Assembly (NCBI RefSeq): GCF_014773485.1
Contig: NZ_JACXBP010000001.1
Span: 186,001 to 250,000 of the forward strand
Reading direction: 5' to 3'
From: Erwinia aphidicola
Lineage (GTDB): Bacteria > Pseudomonadota > Gammaproteobacteria > Enterobacterales > Enterobacteriaceae
Length of the DNA: 64,000 nucleotides
Every line of letters begins with the position of its first letter. Position 1 is the stretch's first letter. Below the pieces are notes generated by a model. The model ran no database searches and was not told the origin of the DNA. It was given only the letters and a program-made list of their open reading frames with translations. Position numbers and translations under genes: made by a program. This document shows, piece by piece, positions 9,336-18,571 of the stretch.

Positions 9336-10712
9336 TTATTCGTCGTTACTGACCACCACCAGTTTCTGATTCACAAACTCTTTAATGCCAAGGTCGGAGA
9401 GCTCGCGGCCATAGCCGGAACGCTTAACGCCACCAAATGGCAGCTCGGCTGCAGTGTTACTTGCCGAGTTGATATAAACCATGCCGGTCTCGATGCGCGA
9501 GGCCAGCGCCTTGGCACGCGGGATATCGCGGCTGAATACCGCACCGCCCAGACCGTAGTGGGAGTCATTGGCCAGCTTCACCACTTCATCGTCATCTTTC
9601 ACCACGTAGACCTGCGCCACCGGGCCAAAGAACTCTTCGAAGTAGGCCGGATTGTCACGCGTAATGCCGGTCAGAATGGTCGGCTGGTAGAAGCAGCCTT
9701 CACCCGCTACCGGTGCGCCACCCAGCAGCACCGTGGCACCTTTAGCTTTCGCCTGTTCAACCTGCTTCTGCAGGCGATCGCGGGCATCGGCTGATGAGAG
9801 CGGGCCGAGGGTGGTGCTGGCGTCAAGCGGATCGCCGATTTTTACATCCTTAAACGCCGCGCTTAGCTTCTCGATAAAGCTATCGGCCACTTTTTCATGC
9901 ACCAGGAAGCGTTTAGCAGCGGTACAGACCTGGCCACAGTTGCTGAGACGCGCGCCAACCCCGGCCTTCACCGCTTTGTCCAGATCGCAGTCGTCAAGCA
10001 CCACGAAGACGTCGTTACCGCCCAGTTCAAGGGTGGTTTTCTTCAGATATTTACCGGCCTGCTGCGCCACGGCGCTACCGGCACGTTCAGAACCGGTCAG
10101 CGCGGCACCCTGCACGCGATCGTCGGCAATCAGCGTGGCAATCTGATCGTTGCTGGCAAACAGGTTGGTCCAGGCCCCGGCAGGCGCGCCGGCTTCTGTT
10201 ACCAGCTCCTCAAACAGCGTGGCGCAGTGCGGCACGTTAGGGGCATGCTTCGCCAGCACCGGGTTACCCGCTGCCAGGTTAGGCGCCAGTACGCGCATCA
10301 GCTGGTAGAACGGGAAGTTCCACGGCTCAACCGCCACCAGAACACCGATCGGATGATTTTCTACCCAGGCTTCACCCAGTTCACTCGGGTAGCGGGTGGG
10401 GGCGAGAAAGCGCTCGGCATTCTCGGCATAATAACGGGCGATCTGCGCGCAGAGTTCGACTTCGCCTTTGCTCTGGGCGATCAGTTTGCCCATTTCAATG
10501 CTGGCGGTCTTAGCCAGTTCGTCGACGCGGCTGTCGATCAGGTCAGCCAGCTTTTTTAGCACCTGCAAACGCGGCTGGATCGGACCTTTTGACCATGCTG
10601 AATGATAGAGCTGGTCCGCAGTCGCCAGCGCTTTTTCGACGTCGCTGTCGCTGTGGGAAGGCCAGGATTTAATGAGCTCATTACTTGCAGGATTGATTGT
10701 CTGATAGGACAT
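9336..10712 (-). CDS. sad: Succinate-semialdehyde dehydrogenase, Sad/YneI type
   Basis: An NAD(P)-dependent aldehyde dehydrogenase of 458 residues. Catalytic Glu229 is in TTLELGGND and nucleophile Cys263 in NCGQVCTAAKR; the C-terminal FGGVKRSGYGRE is typical of the YneI/Sad branch. Sad oxidises succinate semialdehyde to succinate and may take glutarate semialdehyde. That would connect it with glaH-lhgO in lysine or 4-aminobutyrate catabolism, although no transaminase gene is nearby. It stands alone, downstream of the wrbA-yccJ terminator and in the same direction. Confidence 0.88.
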   Translation of the reverse strand: MSYQTINPASNELIKSWPSHSDSDVEKALATADQLYHSAWSKGPIQPRLQVLKKLADLIDSRVDELAKTASIEMGKLIAQSKGEVELCAQIARYYAENAERFLAPTRYPSELGEAWVENHPIGVLVAVEPWNFPFYQLMRVLAPNLAAGNPVLAKHAPNVPHCATLFEELVTEAGAPAGAWTNLFASNDQIATLIADDRVQGAALTGSERAGSAVAQQAGKYLKKTTLELGGNDVFVVLDDCDLDKAVKAGVGARLSNCGQVCTAAKRFLVHEKVADSFIEKLSAAFKDVKIGDPLDASTTLGPLSSADARDRLQKQVEQAKAKGATVLLGGAPVAGEGCFYQPTILTGITRDNPAYFEEFFGPVAQVYVVKDDDEVVKLANDSHYGLGGAVFSRDIPRAKALASRIETGMVYINSASNTAAELPFGGVKRSGYGRELSDLGIKEFVNQKLVVVSNDE

Positions 10713-10826
10713 AGAAACTTTCCTCTGTCAGTAAGCAGCCGGATTCTGGCTGTCAGTGAAACGTGGGATCAAGCGTAGTAGAGAAAACAGGGGATGTTCA
10801 GTTATCGGATGAGTCCTACGCGTGAA

Positions 10827-10847
10827 AGGGCGGGTAAGACCCGCCCT
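10827..10847 (-). terminator. Hairpin after wrbA-yccJ
   Basis: A 9-bp perfect stem (AGGGCGGGT / ACCCGCCCT) lies 8 bases beyond the yccJ stop codon. Only three T follow on the minus strand, so termination may be incomplete and sad could receive read-through. Confidence 0.6.
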
Positions 10848-10854
10848 GATATCG

Positions 10855-11085
10855 TTAAACGTTCCTGCGCTCAACCACTTTGCTGTCCCAGGTCAGAACG
10901 TCCTGATCCGTTTTTTCGAAGGCGCGAATAAGGACTTCGTCGCTACCCTGCTGCTCCCAGATCTGCTCAGCGAGCTTTTCATCGTAATTTGCCACTTCGA
11001 AAATAGCCTCAGCAATCTCCTTAGAGGTATTACGGACGGATGCAAATTCCCCGACGTGATGTTCTTTCGATTTCTGCGTTAGCAT
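10855..11085 (-). CDS. yccJ: YccJ family protein
   Basis: A small protein of 76 residues matching E. coli YccJ along its length ([22 protein letters not shown] and the C-terminal ERRNV). It lies 21 bases downstream of wrbA in the same operon, as in E. coli. Its function is unknown; the E. coli pair is stress and stationary-phase induced. Confidence 0.9.
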   Translation of the reverse strand: MLTQKSKEHHVGEFASVRNTSKEIAEAIFEVANYDEKLAEQIWEQQGSDEVLIRAFEKTDQDVLTWDSKVVERRNV

Positions 11086-11106
11086 ATTGCTCTCCTGTGG
11101 TTGAGA

Positions 11107-11706
11107 TTATCCGTTTAGTTTTACTGCCAGCCCGGCAACGTACTCACCCTGATAGCGGGCAATGTTCAGCTCTTCGGCACTGGGTTGACGTGAACCATCG
11201 CCTCCGGCAATGGTGGTAGCACCGTAGGGCGTTCCTCCGCGCACCTGCGAAATATCAAACAGCTCTTTGGTGCCGTATCCGATGGGGACAATCACCATGC
11301 CGTGGTGGGCAAGGGTCGTCCAGGTTGAAGTGATGGTCTGTTCCTGACCGCCGCCGGTGCCGGTGGAGGCAAACACGCTGGCAAGCTTGCCGTACAGCGC
11401 GCCCGATGCCCACAGCCCGCCGGTTCGGTCAAGGAAGCTGCGCATCTGCCCGGCCATATTGCCGAAGCGGGTAGGCGTGCCAAGCAGAATGGCATCATAC
11501 TGCGCCAGTTCATCCGGGGTGGCTTCCTCGGCAGCCTGCCCGGTTTTGCCGCCCACCTCGGCGAAGCGGGTGGCATCCATGGTCTCCGGTACGCGCTTGA
11601 TAGTGACTTCGGCGCCGGAAACGCGTTTTGCGCCTTCGGCGACGGCCTGCGCCATGGTCTCAATGTGGCCGTACATTGAGTAATAGAGCACTAAAATCTT
11701 TGCCAT
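11107..11706 (-). CDS. wrbA: NAD(P)H:quinone oxidoreductase WrbA
   Basis: A tetrameric FMN flavodoxin-like enzyme that reduces quinones by two electrons, limiting oxidative stress. At 199 residues it has the FMN phosphate-binding start [11 protein letters not shown], the [18 protein letters not shown] loop and the [16 protein letters not shown] loop (here [11 protein letters not shown]). It is the first gene of the wrbA-yccJ operon. Confidence 0.95.
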   Translation of the reverse strand: MAKILVLYYSMYGHIETMAQAVAEGAKRVSGAEVTIKRVPETMDATRFAEVGGKTGQAAEEATPDELAQYDAILLGTPTRFGNMAGQMRSFLDRTGGLWASGALYGKLASVFASTGTGGGQEQTITSTWTTLAHHGMVIVPIGYGTKELFDISQVRGGTPYGATTIAGGDGSRQPSAEELNIARYQGEYVAGLAVKLNG

Positions 11707-12040
11707 TTTGCGACTCCCTGATTAACGCTGAGAAGCGATCGTTTGTCCGATTTGTCAGTATAGAAGATGCCCTGTCTTATGCCCGCCGTCTGAACAATAT
11801 TTGCTCACCCACCGCCCGTTTAGCTTATTATTTCGCATTATTCATTAATGAAAATTGAAGGGTAAATCAGGCTGTTCGCGGCAATCGGGCGTCATCAGAA
11901 CCGCGTTTGTCACGACATTCCGCTTAATACACTATGCTTAACAGCGCGGCGGGCATCGTGGCCTGTACGCGAAACAGCCGGCGGCAGCATCAGCGGTCGG
12001 TGCAATTCAGTATGATGTCTTAACTATTCGGAGGTAAGAA
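11707..12040. other. Intergenic region between divergent wrbA and ymdF
   Basis: About 330 bases without a coding frame. It must hold the divergent promoters of wrbA and ymdF. An AT-rich stretch near 11820-11860 is the only compositional feature. No operator was recognised. Confidence 0.4.
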
Positions 12041-12226
12041 ATGGCCGAACATCGTGGTGGATCTGGAAATTTCGCTGAGAACCGTGAAAGAGCATCAGAA
12101 GCAGGGCGGAAGGGCGGAAAAGTGAGCGGGGGCAACTTCAAAAATGACCCGCAGCGTGCCTCCCTTGCAGGGGAAAAAGGTGGCCGCAACAGCCGCGGCA
12201 GCAGAAGCAAAACGGAAGAGCACTGA
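12041..12226 (+). CDS. ymdF: KGG-repeat stress-induced protein YmdF
   Basis: A 61-residue hydrophilic protein with two KGG repeats (RKGGKVSGGNFKNDPQRA and GEKGG), matching E. coli YmdF (con-10/GsiB family). Such proteins accumulate in stress or stationary phase; the molecular role is not established. The start follows GGAGG. It sits between wrbA and the rut operon as in E. coli. Confidence 0.9.
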   Translation: MAEHRGGSGNFAENRERASEAGRKGGKVSGGNFKNDPQRASLAGEKGGRNSRGSRSKTEEH

Positions 12227-12350
12227 TCTATCCCACCCGCAGCCCGCCGCCGGGCTCGCCCGGCGGCTCATCCTTACGTTGACAATAACGGCACTTGATT
12301 CCGTAAAGCGAACCCCGCACACTGACGCCAAATTTTCAGCTGGGCGCACC

Positions 12351-13259
12351 ATGTCTGCTTTTCTCTCTCGTTATAAATTCGCCGTCAACCCGCAGGAAGG
12401 GGTGCTGATCCTCATTACCATGATTTGGGGCGGGACCTTTCTTGCCGTGCATCATGCAATGACCGTCAGCGGGCCGTTCTTTTTTATTGGCGTACGCTTT
12501 GCAACGGCCGCGCTGCTGCTGGGGGCGATCTGCTGGCGCGTGCTGCGCGGGGTGACCTGGTATGAGATCAAAGCCGGTGCGCTGATAGGCCTGGCGATTG
12601 GCTGCGGCTACGGCCTGCAAACCTACGGCATGCAGACCATCTCCAGCAGTAAATCGGCGTTTATTACCGCGCTGTATGTGCCGCTGGTTCCGCTACTGCA
12701 GTGGATGTTTCTCGGCAGAATGCCGGGGCTGATGTCGTGGGTGGGCATCGTCCTGGCGTTTAGCGGCCTGCTGCTGCTGGCCGGGCCGGACGGCGGCGAA
12801 CTGGCGTTTAATGCGGGGGAGATTGCCACGCTGCTCAGCACGCTGGCCATCGCCGCCGAAATCATTTTGATCAGCGCCAGTGCCGGCAAGGTGAACGTCC
12901 AGCGCGTCACGGTGATCCAGCTGGCTGCCGCGTCGCTGTTTGGCTTTCTGATGATGGTGCCCAACGGAGAGTCGCTGCCGCCGTTCAGCCCGTACCTGCT
13001 GTACAGCGCGGTCGGGTTGGGGGTCGCCAGCGCGTTGATTCAGGTCACGATGAACTGGGCGCAGCGCAGCGTATCGCCAACGCGTGCCACGGTGATTTAT
13101 GCCGGTGAACCGGTGTGGGCAGGGATTGTTGGGCGTATTGCCGGGGAGCGCCTGCCCGCCGTTGCGCTGCTGGGCGGGGCACTGATTGTGTTGGGCGTAT
13201 TAATCAGCGAGTTGAAGCTGAAAAAACGCAATAAATCGGCGCATAATAAGCCCGCGTAA
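12351..13259 (+). CDS. EamA/DMT family transporter
   Basis: An inner-membrane drug/metabolite transporter of 302 residues with about ten hydrophobic segments and the duplicated EamA fold. The first repeat includes MIWGGTFLAVHHAM and the second ends in ATVIYAGEPVWAGIVG. ATG 12351 (MSAFLSRYK) was chosen; the frame stays open upstream into ymdF but that part is low-complexity and overlaps ymdF in another frame. It interrupts the E. coli order ymdF-rutG. The substrate is unknown. Confidence 0.85.
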   Translation: MSAFLSRYKFAVNPQEGVLILITMIWGGTFLAVHHAMTVSGPFFFIGVRFATAALLLGAICWRVLRGVTWYEIKAGALIGLAIGCGYGLQTYGMQTISSSKSAFITALYVPLVPLLQWMFLGRMPGLMSWVGIVLAFSGLLLLAGPDGGELAFNAGEIATLLSTLAIAAEIILISASAGKVNVQRVTVIQLAAASLFGFLMMVPNGESLPPFSPYLLYSAVGLGVASALIQVTMNWAQRSVSPTRATVIYAGEPVWAGIVGRIAGERLPAVALLGGALIVLGVLISELKLKKRNKSAHNKPA

Positions 13260-13266
13260 CAGCGGG

Positions 13267-13322
13267 CGAGGCATGCCTCGTCCCCCCCCAAAAAAATCGT
13301 AGGGGTCGGGCATGCCCGACCC
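13267..13322. repeat. REP-like palindromes between convergent genes
   Basis: Two palindromes lie between the converging EamA transporter and rutG genes: CGAGGCATGCCTCG (13267-13280) and the perfect 20-mer GGGTCGGGCATGCCCGACCC (13303-13322), separated by a C run and an A run. The 20-mer recurs exactly at 34203-34222. Confidence 0.7.
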
Positions 13323-13335
13323 GCAGCCAACGACG

Positions 13336-14664
13336 CTAAAGGTCCTGACGTACCACGCTGTTGCCGCTTAAGGCCGCAGCGCGCTTATGGCTCAGAATGG
13401 CGTTCAGCAGGATAGCGCCAAAGGTTGCCGTACCGATCCCACCCAGCGTGAAGCTGCCAATTTTCAACGCGAAATCCCCGGCGCCCAGCACCAGCGTCAC
13501 CGCCACCATAATCAGGTTGCCATTCTGGCTCAGATCGACCCTGTTCTGCACCCAGATACGTGCGCCCGCCACGGCTATCAGACCAAATACCACAATCGAT
13601 GCTCCGCCGATCACCGGGCCGGGAATGGTATGGATCAGCGCGCCAAATTTCGGCGAGAAGCCAAGCACCATCGCAATCATCGCCGCCGCAACAAATACCA
13701 GCGTCGAATAGACTTTGGTCACCGCCATCACCCCGATATTCTCTGCGTAGGTCGTTACGCCGCTGCCGCCGACGCCGCCGGACAGCATGGTCGCCAGACC
13801 GTCGCCGACAAAGGCACGCCCCATATACGGGTCAAGATTGCGCCCGGTCATGCCCGCCACGGCTTTAAGGTGTCCGAGGTTTTCCGCCACCAAAATTACC
13901 GCCACGGGTGCAATCATCACCATCGCCTGGCTGCTGAAGGTGGGAGAGGTGACCAGCGGCAGGCCGAACCACGGTGCGTGGGCCAGCAGGCTGAAGTCGA
14001 CCGGTTTGCCAAAGCCAAAGCCGTTGGTCAGCACCGCATATATCGCCCAGGCAACGATAAGCCCAACGAGGATCAGCAGGCGCTGCACCATGCCGCGGGT
14101 AAATACTGCCACCACGCCGATGCACAGCACCGTCATCACCGCCATCCAGCTGTCAAACATCGAGGCCGACACGCCGCGCACGGCAATCGGCGCCAGGTTG
14201 AGGCCAATCGCCATCACCACTGCGCCAGTGACCACCGGCGGCATCATCTTCTCAATCCAGCGCGTGCCGGCTTTCATCACCACGACCCCAATCAGGGTGT
14301 AGAGCAGGCCGCAGGCGATAATCCCGCCCAGCGCAACGCTGAGATTGGGGTTCAGCCCCTGGCCATTGAATCCGGTAACGGCAATCACCACCCCCACAAA
14401 AGCGGCGCTGGAGCCGAGATAGCTCGGCACGCGGCCGCCCGTTACCAGGAAGAACAGCAGCGTACCTACCCCGGACATCAGAATAGACAGGTTGGGATCC
14501 AGCCCCATCAGCAGCGGCATCAATACCGTCGCACCAAACATCGCCACCGCGTGCTGCAGACCCATAATCACCGTCTGCCCTAAGGGCAGGGCTTCATCCG
14601 GTGCAACGATACCCGTGGAGGATGCCGTTGTTTTCGACCATTTGGGAAACCAGGAAGCTGCCAT
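13336..14664 (-). CDS. rutG: Pyrimidine permease RutG
   Basis: NCS2-family (uracil/xanthine permease) membrane protein of 442 residues with 12-14 hydrophobic segments. It matches E. coli RutG, which is thought to import uracil or other pyrimidines for the Rut pathway. It is the last gene of the rut operon, 34 bases after rutF, and ends against the convergent EamA transporter. Confidence 0.93.
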   Translation of the reverse strand: MAASWFPKWSKTTASSTGIVAPDEALPLGQTVIMGLQHAVAMFGATVLMPLLMGLDPNLSILMSGVGTLLFFLVTGGRVPSYLGSSAAFVGVVIAVTGFNGQGLNPNLSVALGGIIACGLLYTLIGVVVMKAGTRWIEKMMPPVVTGAVVMAIGLNLAPIAVRGVSASMFDSWMAVMTVLCIGVVAVFTRGMVQRLLILVGLIVAWAIYAVLTNGFGFGKPVDFSLLAHAPWFGLPLVTSPTFSSQAMVMIAPVAVILVAENLGHLKAVAGMTGRNLDPYMGRAFVGDGLATMLSGGVGGSGVTTYAENIGVMAVTKVYSTLVFVAAAMIAMVLGFSPKFGALIHTIPGPVIGGASIVVFGLIAVAGARIWVQNRVDLSQNGNLIMVAVTLVLGAGDFALKIGSFTLGGIGTATFGAILLNAILSHKRAAALSGNSVVRQDL

Positions 14665-14698
14665 CGTTATCTCCAGAGTGTGAGCACTGCGTGAAAAA

Positions 14699-15223
14699 TC
14701 AGAAACTGCGTGGGGGTAGTGGGTGATAGCCGCGATCGAACCAGATCAGGCCATGGCTGCTGTCGTTGATGACCAGCGCCTGCGCCTCGCATACCAGAAT
14801 GTCATGGGTGCCGACGCTCATCGTCTGCGTGACGAGGCAGTCAAACGAGATCAGCGCGCCGCTGAGGATCGGCGATCCGGTGACGCCCGTCGTCCAGTCG
14901 GCGGCAACAAAGCGCTCGGCCATTGGCGTTTTACCGCCGAACAGGTTGGACAACGCCTCATGCCCGGCGGCCAGCGTATTGACGCACAGCTGGCGGTTCT
15001 GGCGGAAAGCGTCATACACCGAGGCGGAACGGTTCAGGCATACCAGCAGTGTTGGCGGCGAATCGGTGACGCTGCACACCGCCGAAGCGGTAAACCCGGC
15101 ACGGCCGCCAGCCCCGTCGGTGGTGATAATATTGACCGCCGCGCCGAGGCGGGCCATCGCATTGCGAAACTGCTGTTTGTCCACCAGCGTATCGGGGACG
15201 GGAATTTTCAGGGCTTCAGACAT
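14699..15223 (-). CDS. rutF: FMN reductase RutF
   Basis: A flavin reductase domain protein of 174 residues ([37 protein letters not shown]) that supplies reduced FMN to the RutA monooxygenase. Its start overlaps the end of rutD by 16 bases, which indicates translational coupling and leaves no room for rutE. Confidence 0.93.
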   Translation of the reverse strand: MSEALKIPVPDTLVDKQQFRNAMARLGAAVNIITTDGAGGRAGFTASAVCSVTDSPPTLLVCLNRSASVYDAFRQNRQLCVNTLAAGHEALSNLFGGKTPMAERFVAADWTTGVTGSPILSGALISFDCLVTQTMSVGTHDILVCEAQALVINDSSHGLIWFDRGYHPLPPRSF

Positions 15224-16032
15224 AACGGCTCCATTTCGGCGGTATTGGCGGCCAGGCTCTTATCTTGCAGCCAGCTCATCAGCAGGTGATTAAACGTTGT
15301 ACTGTCTGTGACGCTCATGGCATGGCCACCCCAGTTCATGCGCTGCAGCGTGGCGTCAGGTAGCGCGGCCAGCAGCTGTTCGGAGCAGGTCCAGGGCACC
15401 AGCAGATCGTCACGCGCGCACAGCAGCAGCACCGGCTGGTGGATACGCTGCGCCTGCGCGCTGTAATCACAGGCCATCAGTGCATGCAGACGTTTCAGCA
15501 GGTTCTCACGCCCCTGAAAATGCGCCGCGTGCAGCGTGTCTTCAGCTTCAATGCGCTCCTGATGCTGCGACAGCCAGTCAGCCGGATAGAGGAACAGCGG
15601 CTGAGCCCGCACCCAGGCTTCAACGCCAACGTTGAGCAGCAGATCCTGACGCACGCGGAAGCAGCGACGGGTGTGAGCATCCAGCTGTAGCCAGCCGTTA
15701 ACCAACACCAGGCGCTGCACGCGTTCGGGGTAGTCGAGCGCCAGCTGCAGCGCCACCATGCCACCCAGCGCGTGACCGATGATGTCGTAGCGCTCGATGC
15801 CCTGCGCGCTGAGCGCCTGCGCCAGTTCACTGGCCATATCCTGCATGCTGTAGCCCTCAGGCAGGGTATCCGGGCTGCGGCCGGTGCCGCGCTGGTCATA
15901 CACCACCACGCGATACGCGGCACGCAGCGCATTCATCTGCGGTAGCCAGAAACTGCCCAGCCCGCCCAGCCCGGCGGAAAGTACCACGGTCGCGGCGCCG
16001 GCATCGTCGCGGCCTGAAAGCTCAATATGCAT
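15208..16032 (-). CDS. rutD: Aminoacrylate hydrolase RutD
   Basis: An alpha/beta-hydrolase fold protein of 274 residues. The nucleophile elbow reads GHALGG, with Ala in place of the usual Ser; E. coli RutD shows the same change, in line with its role of speeding the hydrolysis of aminoacrylate or carbamate rather than forming a covalent ester. [11 protein letters not shown] and GGHAM complete the hydrolase core. Confidence 0.92.
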   Translation of the reverse strand: MHIELSGRDDAGAATVVLSAGLGGLGSFWLPQMNALRAAYRVVVYDQRGTGRSPDTLPEGYSMQDMASELAQALSAQGIERYDIIGHALGGMVALQLALDYPERVQRLVLVNGWLQLDAHTRRCFRVRQDLLLNVGVEAWVRAQPLFLYPADWLSQHQERIEAEDTLHAAHFQGRENLLKRLHALMACDYSAQAQRIHQPVLLLCARDDLLVPWTCSEQLLAALPDATLQRMNWGGHAMSVTDSTTFNHLLMSWLQDKSLAANTAEMEPLCLKP

Positions 16033-16042
16033 GCGTCACTCC

Positions 16043-16429
16043 TTATTGAGCGATGTGCGCGACGCTGGCGATCTCAATCAGCGCATCGGGTTTCACCAGC
16101 CCGCACTGAATGCAGAAGCGCGCCGGTTTTTCGCCGGGGAAGAACTCGGCATACACCGCGTTAACCGCCGCGTAGTTGCTCCAGTCGGTGATAAAGATCG
16201 AGTTAAAGGTCACGTCGTCCATTGTGCCGCCCGCCGTCTCAATCACGCTTTTGATCGTTTCCAGCACGTGACGCGTCTGCGCGGCAGCATCACCGACATG
16301 CACCACGTTGTTGTCCTTATCGAATGGCAATGTCCCGGAGACATACACCACGCCGTCGGCCAGCGTTCCCGGCACAAAAGGCGCAATCGGCACGCTGGTG
16401 CCCGGTGGGGTGATAATCGTTTTTGGCAT
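16043..16429 (-). CDS. rutC: RidA-family aminoacrylate deaminase RutC
   Basis: A 128-residue YjgF/YER057c/UK114 (RidA) protein with [17 protein letters not shown] near the N-terminus and [19 protein letters not shown] near the C-terminus. It acts on 3-aminoacrylate in the Rut pathway. It lies 30 bases after rutB and 10 bases before rutD. Confidence 0.93.
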   Translation of the reverse strand: MPKTIITPPGTSVPIAPFVPGTLADGVVYVSGTLPFDKDNNVVHVGDAAAQTRHVLETIKSVIETAGGTMDDVTFNSIFITDWSNYAAVNAVYAEFFPGEKPARFCIQCGLVKPDALIEIASVAHIAQ

Positions 16430-16459
16430 GCTCTTGACTCCGTCTCAATAATGCAGTTT

Positions 16460-17206
16460 TTATGCCGTTTGTTGTGCGGCGGTAGGTTCATGCTGTAATG
16501 CGCGACAGAAGCTGCCGACGTCAGAGACCCAGCCAAAGAAGGTTTCGATATTGAAAATCGCCGCCTGCTGGGCAAACAGCGGCCCGGCCTGATAGGTCGC
16601 GTCTTCCAGCACGATGCCAAAGTATTCAAGGAAGAAGCCGTCGCGCAGCGTCGACTCCACGCAGACGTTGGTCGCAATGCCGGTAAACACCAGGTGGCGA
16701 ATTCCGCGGCTGCGCAGCATGCTGTCGAGCGCAGTGTTGAAGAAGCCGCTGTAGCGCGGTTTTGGCAGCACAATATCGCCCGGCTGCGGCGTCAGTTCGT
16801 CGACCAGCTCATAATCCCAGCCGCCCTTCGCCAGCAGGGTGCCCTGCAGCTCCGGCTTCTGGCGCATGGTTTTCAGCGCGTTGGATTTGTGCCAGTTCGG
16901 TGAGCCGGGGCCACCCGCTTCCACGTACTGATCGTCCCAGCCGTTCTGGAACCAGATAATCTGGATCCCGGCGTCGCGCGCCGCTTTAACCGCCACGTTG
17001 ATCTGGTCGATCACCGGGCGGGTGGCGGAGACGTCAAAGCCGGCGAGATCGAGATAGCCGCCGGTGGTGGCGTAGGCATTCTGCATATCTACCACGATCA
17101 GCGCGGTCTGCTCCGGCGGAAAGACAATCGCTTCCGGGCGAGCGGGCAGGGTAATGGCATTCTGGCTTGAGGCGGTGGTACAGACCACGGCGGGTTTGCT
17201 CTTCAT
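16460..17206 (-). CDS. rutB: Ureidoacrylate amidohydrolase RutB
   Basis: An isochorismatase-fold amidohydrolase of 248 residues that splits (peroxy)ureidoacrylate into aminoacrylate and carbamate. The catalytic Asp is in VVDMQNAY and the Cys in ATNVCVEST. Its ATG overlaps the rutA stop codon (TAATG), so the two are translationally coupled. Confidence 0.94.
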   Translation of the reverse strand: MKSKPAVVCTTASSQNAITLPARPEAIVFPPEQTALIVVDMQNAYATTGGYLDLAGFDVSATRPVIDQINVAVKAARDAGIQIIWFQNGWDDQYVEAGGPGSPNWHKSNALKTMRQKPELQGTLLAKGGWDYELVDELTPQPGDIVLPKPRYSGFFNTALDSMLRSRGIRHLVFTGIATNVCVESTLRDGFFLEYFGIVLEDATYQAGPLFAQQAAIFNIETFFGWVSDVGSFCRALQHEPTAAQQTA

Positions 17207-18297
17207 TACGCGACCTCCTGAGTAGCATCAATCACATCAAGGCGGCACTGCATCAGCGGCTGGATGCGCTCGCCGAAGTTCTCAATGCCCTGTAGGAAAT
17301 CATCAAAGGTCAGCAGCACGCCGTGGGTGCCTTCAACCGTTGCTACTTCATCCAGCATGCGCGCGACGCTGGCGTAAGAGCCGACCAACGTGCCCATATT
17401 GATATTCACCGCGGAAGTCGGGTCAGCCATCTGGCGCACGTTGGTATCGCTGCCGGATTTCTTATCCTGTTGGCTCTGCGTGGTCAGCCACGCCAGCGCT
17501 TGTTCGTCTGCCCCCTCTTTGTAGTGCTCCCATTTCGCCCGCGCCGCCTCGTCGGTTTCATCGGCGATGATCATAAACAGCACATAGGAGCCGACATCGC
17601 GCCCTGCGGCATCGGCCGCCGTTTTCATCCGCGCAGCGGTCGGGGCGAAAGCGGTCGGCGTATTCACCCCTTTACCGAAGCAGAAGTTGTAATCGGCGTG
17701 CTTCGCGGAGAAGTCCATGCCCGCATCGCTCTGTCCGGCGCAGATCACCTTCATCGGCTTCTGCGGCTGCGGGCTGAGGCGGCAGTCGTTCATGGTAAAG
17801 AACTCACCTTTGAGATCTGACTTACCCGTGCCCCACAGATCGCGCAGCACGCTGACGTATTCGGTCAGATAGTCGTAGCGGCGCGAGAAGTACTCATCGC
17901 CCGGCCACAGGCCCATCTGGTCATATTCCGGCTTCTGCCAGCCGGTCACCAGGTTAACGCCGAAGCGTCCGCCGGAAATTGAGTCAATCGTTGAGGCCAT
18001 GCGCGCCACGATCGCCGGAGGCAGCGTCAGAGTGGCGGCGGTGGCGTATATTTCAATGCGGGAGGTGACGGCGGCCAGCCCGGCCATCAGCGTGAAGGAC
18101 TCCAGATTGTGGTCCCAGAATTCGGTCTGGCCACCGAAGCCGCGCAGCTTGATCATCGACAGGGCGAAATCAAAGTGATAGTGCTCGGCTTTCTGCACAA
18201 TGGCTTTGTTCAGTTCGAACGTGGGCATGTACTGCGGTGCGTTGTTGGAGATCAGCCAGCCGTTGTTACCGATAGGGATAAAGACACCAATTTTCAT
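17206..18297 (-). CDS. rutA: Pyrimidine monooxygenase RutA
   Basis: A luciferase-like, FMNH2-dependent monooxygenase of 363 residues that opens the uracil ring, the first step of the Rut pathway. ATG 18297 ([14 protein letters not shown]) matches the E. coli start. The frame extends upstream for 57 codons through the promoter region and is not taken as coding. First gene of rutABCDFG. Confidence 0.95.
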   Translation of the reverse strand: MKIGVFIPIGNNGWLISNNAPQYMPTFELNKAIVQKAEHYHFDFALSMIKLRGFGGQTEFWDHNLESFTLMAGLAAVTSRIEIYATAATLTLPPAIVARMASTIDSISGGRFGVNLVTGWQKPEYDQMGLWPGDEYFSRRYDYLTEYVSVLRDLWGTGKSDLKGEFFTMNDCRLSPQPQKPMKVICAGQSDAGMDFSAKHADYNFCFGKGVNTPTAFAPTAARMKTAADAAGRDVGSYVLFMIIADETDEAARAKWEHYKEGADEQALAWLTTQSQQDKKSGSDTNVRQMADPTSAVNINMGTLVGSYASVARMLDEVATVEGTHGVLLTFDDFLQGIENFGERIQPLMQCRLDVIDATQEVA

Positions 18298-18442
18298 GTG
18301 AAATCCTCTGATTAAGCGAAAGATTGACTGCGATACGCTGTGCAGGAATATTGCAAAGGCTGTGCCATAATCAGAAAAGTCATTAAAAACAGCGTGTTGC
18401 TTAAAGGTTGTGAAATTGTACTGGAGTGGATGGTCCAAATCA

Positions 18443-18454
18443 GACCATTTGGTC
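18443..18454. promoter_or_regulatory. RutR operator
   Basis: A perfect dyad, GACCATTTGGTC, matches the known RutR consensus (TTGACCA-nn-TGGTCAA) with the right flank CAAA. It lies 146 bases upstream of rutA and 118 upstream of rutR, between the two divergent genes. Uracil-bound RutR would release it and derepress rutABCDFG. Confidence 0.85.
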
Positions 18455-18571
18455 AAAACTATCTGCACAAAAAGCAGGCAGGCGTGGTCAATATAAGTGC
18501 ATCCCTCTGATTAGGTATGCTTCGGGCGATTTGATATTATCCCCGCAACCCACATGGATCATGGAGTCACG

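Noticed and set aside
12144..12350. 69-codon N-terminal extension of the EamA transporter
   Set aside because: It overlaps ymdF in another frame, lacks membrane segments and family homology. The start at 12351 gives a normal EamA protein.
13387..14583. A 398-codon frame antisense to rutG
   Set aside because: It is very rich in His, Arg and Gln, with no family features, and mirrors a certain membrane transporter gene.
15760..15800. RutD lacking the usual nucleophile Ser (GHALGG)
   Set aside because: First noted as a possible inactivating change, but E. coli RutD has the same Ala, so it is normal for the family.
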